In this document: one piece after another, positions 55,161 through 64,000 of the stretch
Layout of the letters: every line of letters starts with the position of its first letter
How positions within the stretch are numbered: position 1 is the stretch's first letter
Source: Salvator merianae
Taxonomy: Eukaryota > Chordata > Lepidosauria > Squamata > Teiidae
NCBI GenBank assembly: GCA_003586115.2
Contig: QVOM02000112.1
Location: 44,145,487-44,209,486 of the forward strand
Direction of reading: 5' to 3'
Length of the DNA: 64,000 nucleotides
Notes under the pieces: model-generated
The model's input: the letters and a program-made list of their open reading frames with translations, nothing else
What the model was told of the DNA's origin: nothing
Databases searched by the model: none
Position numbers and translations under genes: made by a program

Positions 55161-55499
55161 GTCCATGTCTCCACTTACACTTCTAGAGTGCCTCATGAGT
55201 CCAAGGAAGTACTCACTGCTGCTCTCTTTCCATTTTCAGCAGCAATGAGTGCCTTGTGGTGACAACTCCAGCCCCTTTTCTGGCATGTTCACCAACAGAG
55301 GCACCTCCTTAGTAGGATAGCTTTTCCCACCCTGCCCACAGGAGGCATAATTTTGAGGCAACTTCTCAATCCAACATGGAGAGGAAGAAGGTAGCTTCTT
55401 TCCATGATGCTTCCTCCATCTGTGGCACTCCATCCATAAGTGGACACTCAGCCACAGTTGCTACAAACAAGCAAAAAAACATATAAGCAGGCTAGGAGT
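55161..55499. other. non-coding stretch, nothing recognised
   Basis: No gene or named repeat. Confidence 0.4.
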
Positions 55500-55845
55500 C
55501 ACTGAACATAAGTATATAAGAAGGGCCTTGCTGGATCAGGCCATGGCCCATCTAGTCCAGCATCCTGTTTCACACAGTGTCACACCAACTGCTTCTGGGC
55601 ATTCTCAAGAAGAATAAAAAGGCAAAACCTTCACCTGCTCTCGGCTCCCTGCATATGGATTTTAGAGGCATCCTGGTTGTCTTTCCAACCTGGAAGCAAT
55701 GCCTAGGTATCCATTCTAGTAGCCACTGATACACCTGACCTCCATGAATCTGTCTGTTCTTAAAGCTGTCCAGGCTGATTGCTGTCACCACCTCTTCTGG
55801 TGGTAAATTCCATAGACCGATGACCCTCTGGGTGAAAAAATTACC
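55500..55845 (-). mobile_element. CR1-type LINE 3' end
   Basis: On plus it begins 'agtatataagaagggccttg', then 'ctggatcaggccatggccca', 'tctagtccagcatcctgttt', and ends in 'tggtggtaaattccatagac'. Minus translation gives 'MVTAISLDSFKN', the ORF2 C-terminus. It is the reverse complement of the plus-strand copies at 3.2 and 13.1 kb. Confidence 0.87.
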
Positions 55846-57560
55846 AGCTGTTATTCCTCAGATACCATTGATAATCCAAGCAAATGAGTTGCAGCAAGGG
55901 AAATGAGAAAGAGCAAAAGGAAGCCTCTCCCAGTAAAGACAGGTAACCTAGCATGAGACTTTTGGACAGCAGCAACTCACAATTCAAGATTTAGGAGCAT
56001 TGGGATGAGTCATATCTCCAGCTGGAGACCTTCCTTTTATCTCTCCAAACCCTGTTTTGATCGACAATAGATATAACTTGATCTCATCTTACAGTCTTGT
56101 TCTGGAGACTGCTCAACCCTTTGTCATAGTAGAGCATTTTCTCTTCTTATTAGCATCTATTCCCTGTAGCTGTCAGTATTTCTCAATTCAGTCACGTACT
56201 GCATACTGCAATTTTAGGGCTATAGACCTTCTGCTAATAAAGACAGAGTACCAATTCATACTAAATTATTGATGTAGGTTTAGGAATGTTAGTGTGTTCT
56301 GTACACAACAAAAAAGTTATTTAGAAATGGTTATGAAAGTGCCCAATTCTCTCCTTTTTAAAAGTCATGGGTTATTTATTTATTTATTTATTTATTTATT
56401 ACTTAGCTGGGAAGGCATGCATTCAGTTAACAAAACATTTTTTATTGTACATTGTTGTGCAGTAGAGATACTTTTAAAATAACTTGTCTTGTCACATAAC
56501 ATAATCCTTGGAGCAAAGCTGCATGAATTGCACTGCAATAGAAGGCTGTCTACGTTCTGTGACTTCTGAAATGAGTTGCTATGAACTCTCAGAGTAATTA
56601 GTGTACTTGGAACAAAATAAAACTTTTAGATTTTATGGTTCTAAACTTGGTAAGAGAGTCAAGCTAAAATAAAAGTTGTAAACATTGCCAAGTTGCACAC
56701 TGTATATTTAAATACATATTTTTATGTGTGCTTTAAAGAAAAAAATGTGATTTTCATCATGCTGGTTAAGCTAGAACAGATAGGATGGAATGCACAAGAA
56801 ATTAAAATATTCTGAAAGCAAGTTGATGTGTAAACCTCATTTTAAGAACTAAGGGTTGATATGATGAATTACAATTCCACCTTGGGAAAAAGCAATATTC
56901 TACTTTACATTCCAACTGGGCTTACCCAGCAGTGCCACCTTCAACTAAGGTGATCATCATTTGGCAATTATCTAGTCCATTTTCAAACATCAGAGAATCC
57001 AGAGAGGGCCGACATCCATGGTGCATAGGAAGCTGCAGTAACATGATATCCAAATCGTGAGGTCCTCCTCAGCCCCTAAACCTCCACAGTGGGGTCTAGG
57101 AGTCAGCCAAGGAAAATTAATTTCAGAGTGGGTTGTGGCCCCTGTGCGGAAGCATGGAGGAAGAAGGTACAGTTTACAAGTTTTAATTTTTGTCCAGATG
57201 CAACTCTGACCAACCAGAAAAGTCACTAGAAGATGGTCATTTTTGACATGTCAGAGATCTTACTGGCATGAATTCATTGCAGCTGAGAGAGGGATTCCCT
57301 CTCAGCTGCAATTTGGGAGTTACAGCAAGGCAAATTCCATGCCCACCACAGCTCTTGTCTCTGGGATAGCACCCACCCCTCCTTCTACAGCAGGCTACCC
57401 AAGTGGGTCTTGTGTGGATAATGCCTATGTCTGATTTAAGCAGAGATAAGGAACCTTGGAGCATGAGTCTAATTTTACATCTGAAACTGAATTCTGCATG
57501 AGCTCCATGTCTGGGTTTGCTGAGATGTAAAGAATCTGGTCAGGAATTGAAGTGTTGGTT
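55846..57560. other. AT-rich stretch, nothing recognised
   Basis: Holds the (ATTT)n repeat and a short hairpin at 57276-57312 ('attgcagctgagag' against 'ctctcagctgcaat'). No coding support. Confidence 0.4.
56371..56401. repeat. (ATTT)n microsatellite
   Basis: About seven perfect ATTT units. No LINE sequence identified next to it. Confidence 0.88.
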
Positions 57561-57602
57561 ATGTATATAGTGTTATGTATATAGTGTTATGTATATAGTG
57601 TT
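57561..57602 (+). repeat. three exact 14-bp tandem units
   Basis: The unit ATGTATATAGTGTT is repeated three times without change. Confidence 0.9.
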
Positions 57603-57700
57603 CATTTTTATTCTTTTTTCATTTGTATTGTTTGTATATGTTTGGTGTCTCACCCTTTGGTGAATAGGATGTTATAAATAAACATTATTATGACGATGAT
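57603..57700 (+). mobile_element. possible LINE 3' tail (L2-like)
   Basis: 'ctcaccctttggtgaatagg' then 'atgttataaataaacattat' resembles the 'cgccctttgggtg...ataaataa' ending of L2-type elements. Too short to be certain. Confidence 0.4.
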
Positions 57701-57719
57701 GACAGTTTAGGATATTAAA

Positions 57720-58092
57720 GGCCTGTTTGCAATTATTTTGTAGTGAGCATGGGGATGATCACTGGCGAAGTGTGTCTGCAGTCTGCCACATTTGCAGCAT
57801 CTGGGAGTGTCTGAAGCCACTCCTGGATGCTATTAGCACAGGCTGACCTGGAACAGCTGGATGGCTCCCAGTCAACAGCGTTTGTACCCTTTTCCAGTTA
57901 GAATGCTACAAGCAGGTGGCACAGCTGTGGCTGTGCAGTCACGTGCTGCATTCTGTTTGCCACGGCATTGACCAGATATTGCCACTGTCATGTTGATCAT
58001 GGCTTTTGCACTGCGAGTGCTAGAGGCCTGGTTTGGGGTGTTCCACCACTTGCAGTGTGAATGGCTCTAGGCTAGGCAGTGTGAAAAAGCCC
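57720..58092. mobile_element. GGGCC-ended DNA element
   Basis: The left end 'ggcctgtttgcaattatt' is followed by 'tagtgagcatggggatgatc', the subterminal motif of this family, and the right end is 'gtgtgaaaaagccc'. Similar in length and order to the copy at 26139, but I do not see the 42-bp palindrome. No coding capacity. Confidence 0.55.
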
Positions 58093-59040
58093 TAAGATAC
58101 AAATATGGTTAACATGTGGGATGCAGGACAGTTTTTGTTTGTTTGTTTGTTTTTAATAGTACTGTAGAAAAGAGAATTTTGGGGGAAAAAATGAAATAAA
58201 AAGGAAGGAGAATCTTAGCATATGCACAATTGAAAACCAATGAAAGGAGTGGATGAATTTAATAAGCATATTGAAAATATCTCAAAATTGCTTAGCGTTC
58301 AAAATTTAAATCACATTCACCTTTGCAACTAACAATTAGCAGAGGTGTACAAAAATAACAGTATAATGAAAACTAGAAATATTCACTAGTAAAATACTGG
58401 ATTAATATAAGCTGATGCACTTGAAAATTAGATATATTATTTGAATCAAAATCAAATGAATAGTATTGTAAAAATTATGAAGTGACAGTCTTTCATTGTC
58501 ATTACTTCTTCATATAAATCCAGGCATTACCATAAATTAACACTGGCAGTATAAGATATATTTTCACTTTCATAAATGATTAAAAAAAAAAAAAAAGTCT
58601 AATACAATAAAGAAAATTAAAATAAGATTTCTTACTGGAGTGCAAGACTGTATTGTAGCACTTACTCAAAGATCAAACTGAACCTTTAGAAACTCCAAGG
58701 AATTGTCTTTTTATAGTCCAAAGGTCAAGAATGAATTTGGAAGAACAGCTATTAAAGTTGGCTGGTCCTTATGGATTGTTCCCTGTGTGGTCATGAATTT
58801 GTAGAAAATTTTGGTCTTAGATCTTCAGGGAGTTTAATTCATTTGTTATTATTTAACTATAACAGTCCTCTGTTTTACCCTGATCGTTGATTTTACAGCT
58901 TATTCATCACTTTTAAACTGATGACAATTTGTGTACATTTCCCTGATTCTCGATAATGATTTTATTTTTCTCTCTTTCTCTACTATATGGATCACAACAC
59001 ACAGCCCAGGCTTTAGCTGTGTAAGACTGATGCTTCAAAA
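58093..59040. other. AT-rich stretch, nothing recognised
   Basis: (GTTT)n at 58136-58154 and an A-run near 58583. Otherwise no feature. Confidence 0.4.
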
Positions 59041-59460
59041 TTAGGCCAGGTCTGCACTTATCTGGTAAGATGGCTTCTGAGGACGCAGTGGAGAGAGGTG
59101 CCTGTGATCCTTCCTGAAACAAATACCTCTTCAGTCTCCACTTCTGAGCGATGAGATGTCTTTTCAGCAGCAAAAGAAAGTGCCTCTGTTCAGGGTACAA
59201 AATCACACACTGCAACAATGACACCTTGTCAGCGATAGTGCTCCGAAATGAGGTGGCACAATCGCAGCAAGGCACCTGCCACTGCTGCAAATGGAGACTC
59301 GGTGGTAGCTGTCATTTTCTCAGAGGGTAACAGGCATTTCCCTTGGCAAGGGAAGATGCTGAGTGTCAAAGCAAGAAGCTGTATCTTCTGGTATCCTCTC
59401 TTTGAAACAGCAGTAGAAAGGTTGCTCATCTTAACAGCAGTGGGGCACTTGCAGATTAAG
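59041..59460. repeat. unclassified DNA-element-like stretch
   Basis: 'taggccaggtctgcacttat' at the left resembles the GGGCC-type terminus, and 'cagtggggcacttgcagat' near 59438 is a poor partner. The base composition is more GC-rich than the flanks. Tentative. Confidence 0.3.
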
Positions 59461-60967
59461 GAAGAATTGTATACAAGGTCTGGGAGCCATGCACAAGCAA
59501 GCCACCTAATTTTTCATATTGCCAGTTAGGCAGTATAAAGAAAAAAAAAGTTTATCCAATATCAGTGCAAGTGTCTCCATTTTCAAGAAAAAAACAAGAA
59601 AATAAAATGCATGCAATTGGGTAGCAATGCTTAAGAAACAAATAAACAAAAGAGAGAAGTTGAATTTAATTATTGCATTTTTTTTCCTTAAAAATTCTGT
59701 GTAGAAATAAAACATGCTGGTCAGTTTAAGTGAAAGAGAGATGCAGAAATTTAGAATGACTTATTCTCTCTCTTACCACCTATGCACAATTTCTGTTCCC
59801 AAATATAGAATGAATTCATGCCCCTTAAAACTAATGGAAATCAGTCACCCCTCTTCCCACAGTCATCTGAAATCACTGCCATAATGTCACATTTTGCTAC
59901 AGAAAAACACAATTTGACGAACCTATCTTGGATGAAATTCTAAAAGGAAAAATTAGGGAGTGTATAGGTTCTTTAGGATTATCTGGGTTCTGACAATTCT
60001 TCTGTGAACACAGTTCTTTTTTTTTAGATCTCTTCTTTGATTATGGGTTTCTAACAAAAAGCCAAAGAGCTAGATAATTTTTTTTTTTTTTCCTGCTCCA
60101 TTAGGTTTGGCAAAGCCTAGAAAAAGGGCAGGGAGAGTGGCATCATCTCAGGTCCGGCAACGCTGCCATTGCAAATGCCATATGTCTTTGTTCCCAGCCT
60201 GCTGCAAGGCTTACTGGGAAAGAGAGCCCACCTGCTAGAAAGGCTGTCAAGAGGACAGGTGAATGTTGCTTTGTTTACAAGCAGCCCCCACATACATCAT
60301 CCACCCGTCTGCTTCGTCCTCTCTTTCTCTAGTGACTGTAGAGGTGTGAGGTTGAATTCCTTCAAGACCACACCTCTTTGGGTGGTTGATGTTCATCAAA
60401 CAGGAGTTTAAAACATCCCAACAGCAGAAAGATGTTTGGATTTCCATCCAATATTTTTGTGCTTTGTTATGCGAAGATCCATACACAGGACAACAGTTTT
60501 ATTAATCATGGCACTGACATGCTTGGGCTTAATAATAAGATGCATTTCTTGATATACAGGCCTCTTTTTACAAGCTTGATAAAAAAGCTTTTTAAGAAAG
60601 CCTTTTTATTCTGCATTTAATGTAAAAAGTTATAGAATCCTTTTTACATTAAATATAAATGAAGTAGTAAATTTCTTGGCCTTCCTATTATACAGACGAT
60701 TTACAGTTTTGCTCATTCCAATATCATTATGATACAATTTCTGCCCATTTGGCATGTTAAGTGTATTAATAAAAGAGAGAGAAAATTATATTTTCCTTCA
60801 TCACTTTAACCTGAAAAGTTAGAATTGTCCCCTGCCTTTCTCGGTCAGTTCTGAACCATTGATGCCATTCTCTTAAATACATGATCCAGCTTCTTATGGA
60901 TTTTTGGTTTTTTTGTTTGGTTTCTGTTGAAGACTCTAACTCTCAATTTTATCATGTCTTTAATTTA
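59461..60967. other. non-coding stretch, nothing recognised
   Basis: T- and A-rich runs only (for example 60018-60025 and 60078-60090). Confidence 0.4.
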
Positions 60968-61490
60968 AACTATTTCTGCACTTTAACTTTGTATTTTAGA
61001 CAGAGTGGGCCTTCCCATCCTAGGATATGCAACCCATTGCAAGCTGGGGCAAGTTGCTACTGACACAGGATGGGGCCATACACATTGTGACAGTTTATTA
61101 CACACCAGCCCCAAAGGCTGTGTTAACTTCACTGGGGCCTCCAAACAAAAGTTCCTGACTATCAGAGCTCCTGGGGGGACGTTTTAGTGGTGCATGCTGT
61201 TGCAATGCTGAAACGGGTGCCCCAGTATATCTGATCATGGGCGAGTGGTGGCCACATGCATCTGAGGTCCAGTATATTGGCCCCAGCACTGTGATAGACC
61301 TCGATGTTGAGGTCTACTGGTAAACTTGGTTAGGGTACGATTTCAAGTATCCTAGTCCAGTCCACACTCCATCCTATGTGAACAGAGCATGCTAAGAGGG
61401 GGTGGCACCTCTCATAAACCTCACTAACATGCAGAAGGGAGGCTTCTAGATCCCTTCTTATCATGGGGCAACATCTTGTGCAAAAAGCCA
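60968..61490. mobile_element. GGGCC-type DNA element, dispersed family copy
   Basis: It starts near 'aaactatttctgcactttaa' and ends 'cttgtgcaaaaagcc', inverted GGGCC-type termini with decay. The interior has 'aaaagttcctgactatcaga', 'gatgttgaggtctactggta' and 'ctagtccagtccacac', the blocks shared with 40.2, 44.1 and 45.0 kb. Limits are approximate. Confidence 0.5.
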
Positions 61491-63246
61491 TTAGTTTAAT
61501 TTAGTGGCGTGCTGCCAAGAGAAAGGCACGTTCTAGTTTTAAAAAAATCCATTTCTAAGCTTACAGTGTCCCATATAATTAATACTGACTTTTTTTTTTT
61601 CTTCGCCAGCTAGGAGGAAATTTTTAACAGTGACTTCTACTACAAAGGGCAGTATCTTTTAACATATCCCCTGGAGCACACTTCCAGAAACTATTGAACT
61701 ATTTTCCAAAAGATTCATATTAATAGCATAATTAAAATGTAATATAATTGTATCAGAACTGCATCTTCATACACATAATATGCAGTTCAGAGTTCTTAAA
61801 AGATGCAGGCATATATATTTTTTCTTTTCAAAGAATTTGTAAAGATATTGATGTTCTTAATAATGATAACAATAATAACAACAACAATAATTTAAAACAC
61901 CAATACATCTAGCACAAAATTACCTTTTCATCAGACATGCTTAAAGAGGTGTCCTCTGGGTGAATTTGTGTCTGAAGCAACAGACATTTTTTGCCAGTGT
62001 TTCCCTTACCCTGTCTCGAAACCTCGGAAAGGTCACCTCTTTGTCATTCAGGTTTTCATAGAACCAGCCATCTCTTTAAGCTGTGTTGGTGGTAAACTAC
62101 ATAAGCAAAGAGGTGGGAGTTTCTCGTTGTGAGAGGACCAGTGGCCAATCAGTGGGTAACACATGTTACCAGGTGAGGTATTGCCTGACTTGCAGATGAA
62201 TGCAGGCTGCAGTGTGGCAAAATAAGGTAGGTTCTCAGCTGCATATTTGGACAACTGTTTGTAAGGTTTTGGTTTTTATTTTTGGTTTTTATTTTTGGGG
62301 AGGGGGCGCTTGGGGTGGAATGCTTTTGTTAAAGGTCAACTTTAAAAAGCCATTTTTAACTGCACCTTCAGTTTTCCAAAAATTATATTGCATTCCCTGA
62401 ATTTATATCTGACTGAATACATATTTTAATAAATGCTGAGTAAATTCCTATGTAGAATTTCCTCAAACACTTCTCATTTTTTTTTGTCAAATAATTAAAT
62501 ATTGTCATTCTTTCTTCTTCTTTATGCCATGTAGACTAATTCTAATCATGCACATCTTTGTCCAAAGCAAAACAAAAAGCAATGTCGTGCAGAGATTTGG
62601 GATATCTTTTAATAATCCACTCAGAACAGTACTCTGCACATCTCTGTATGACAAGTGAAACATAAGATGATTAATAAACAGGCAAAAAAGTCCCACAGGT
62701 TTACTAGGTTTAAAACCTATCAAATTTGGTTCAGCAGAATATTTCTTCTGATTTTCATTATGAATGCCATTTAACATATTAATTAAAATAGAACATCTAA
62801 AATTAAAGCTTCTGAAAGTTCATACGGTTGTTAAAAGAACAAGTCCCTCCTTACCTTTAAAGCAAATTGCTTACAAGTTACTTGCAATATTTGTTGGAAC
62901 TGTAGGTTTCTGAAAAATAAGCTTACTAATGGCTCCCATAGACTACAAGCTACCTCTTAACAGTCTGGCGAATCTTTTAACACATTTTTTTTGTTGTTTT
63001 ATTAAATATGTAAAGGAAGAAAATGGTTGAAATGTCTATTTAATCTTAACTCTCTGTTTTATTAGATACATTTATATGTGGGCTTTTCTCACATTTTTTT
63101 AGGAAGTTAACAATGCAAATTTTGCCTTGTTGACATGTATAACCTGAGCACATACAATACATTATATTTCATGTTGCAATGGAAAGGGTGGATTGTTGGG
63201 ATCCAAGAGATAACTATGTGCTATGAGATATTTTACAGTCAAAACA
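61491..63246. other. AT-rich stretch, nothing recognised
   Basis: Short runs such as 'aataataacaacaacaataa' at 61869-61891. No gene. Confidence 0.4.
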
Positions 63247-63254
63247 CTTCAGAT

Positions 63255-63599
63255 GTGCATGAAAAGAAAAAAAAAATCATTTGTGATTCAGTTTTGAACA
63301 AAAATCTGCATTTTTGCTTCATCAGCAAATTTCATTGTCAAAAAATGATTTTTTCTTATTTGTTTTCTCATTTTTTGCAATATTTTCCCATTGAAAATGC
63401 CATTGAAAATGCCATTTTTATGCTTTAAACACAGTGAAAAATGCAAAAAAAAAGTCTAAATTCAATTTGTTTTCTCAAAAGAAGTAGACTTTTTCATTTT
63501 CATCAAAAGCTGTAAATGCGAAAAAAGTAATTTTTGTTTTGATGCGAAAATTTGCGAAAATGAAATTTTTGAATGCAAAGTGAAATTTGCACATTCCTA
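63255..63599. mobile_element. 345-bp hAT-family element, left terminus eroded
   Basis: The right end is 'tttgcacattccta' (to 63599) with ATTCAGAT after it. On the left, CTTCAGAT (63247-63254) matches that duplication at 7 of 8 and runs directly into 'gtgcatgaaaag', so the first bases of the terminus are missing. The interior is the reverse complement of 40414-40697 over most of its length ('aatgccatttttatgcttta', 'tttcccattgaaaatgcc'). Confidence 0.78.
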
Positions 63600-63607
63600 A
63601 TTCAGAT

Positions 63608-64000
63608 ACAGAACAAGTATATGTTTTTGCTGCTCTAATACATGTACTGGTATCAACTTGTTGGCTTAGTAGATAAGAAAAAAAATTAAATAGCTATTAT
63701 TATAAAACAGCAAAAATGATGTATTTACATATCATAACCCTAGGTAAACACCTCTGATTTGTCTCCATAAATAAATGAACAAAAATATGTATTTGTTCTG
63801 TATTTGAATATGTGTGACATTAAGGTATAAGCTTCAGAGTGAGCAGGTCTCAGCTTTTAAGTTATGCTATGCCAAAAGACCAAATGTGTAGAGTAAAGGC
63901 TCTACATATGTCTAGCTAGAACATGGTAATGGAAGATTGAACTGACTATGGAAATGATAGGACTGAATTCTAGGCATCTCCTCTTGTTATTTAGCCTAAA
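63608..64000. other. AT-rich stretch to the window end, nothing recognised
   Basis: No gene or named repeat in the last 390 bp. Confidence 0.4.

Noticed and set aside
57276..57312. Short hairpin as a terminator or microRNA
   Set aside because: A 14-bp stem with a 9-nt loop is too short for a pre-miRNA and vertebrates do not use such terminators.

Overview
The window reads as non-coding DNA from a squamate reptile, most likely a lizard. I found no host protein-coding exon, rRNA, tRNA gene or CRISPR array that I can support. The assignment rests on the repeat content: CR1-type LINE 3' ends that finish in TTCTTATG-like octamers, L2, L1 and RTE/BovB-like LINE remnants, a CORE/MIR-like tRNA SINE, a tRNA SINE with an RTE-type tail ending in a CAA-rich run, many hAT-type miniature elements with 8-bp target duplications, and one solo LTR. 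The genus cannot be resolved from sequence alone. Apart from two GC-rich insertions the DNA is AT-rich.

Layout. 0-3.1 kb: largely unrecognised, with one possible DNA-element remnant. 3.2-5.9 kb: CR1 3' end, a compound inverted repeat, and an old inverted repeat split by a GC-rich 352-bp hAT element. 7.1-8.5 kb: a 142-bp hairpin element, a hAT fragment and an L2 3' end. 9.0-12.6 kb: a CpG-bearing unknown repeat, then a long L2 copy on the minus strand covering endonuclease and reverse transcriptase remnants. 13-24.8 kb: several CR1 copies, a 1.3-kb hAT element, two palindromic miniature elements, and a CR1 copy cut by a 535-bp hAT insertion. 26-29.9 kb: a GGGCC-ended DNA element, an RTE/BovB remnant, a solo LTR and a hAT element with a perfect target duplication. 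30.1-31.0 kb: L1 remnant. 34-41 kb: GGGCC-ended elements, two of them carrying nested hAT insertions, followed by a long polypyrimidine tract. 42-49 kb: SINEs, CR1 and several copies of unclassified dispersed families. 49.8-55.9 kb: CR1 and L1 remnants, the L1 holding a perfectly bounded palindromic hAT. 57-64 kb: more GGGCC-ended elements and one hAT copy.

How the parts relate. Nothing here forms an operon or pathway. The coherent story is the order of insertions. Old LINEs (CR1, L2, L1) and GGGCC-ended elements were hosts for later hAT elements, and an LTR landed in another DNA element. The clearest datable events are the insertions bounded by identical or near-identical 8-bp duplications (5.1, 23.7, 29.6, 36.0, 38.2, 54.5 kb) and the LTR with a 5-bp duplication (28.9 kb). 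All LINE reading frames seen are broken, and two or three have lost catalytic reverse transcriptase residues, so no autonomous element in the window looks able to move. No new gene system was found. The least familiar items are the GGGCC-ended family with its built-in 42-bp palindrome and the GC-rich palindromic hATs.
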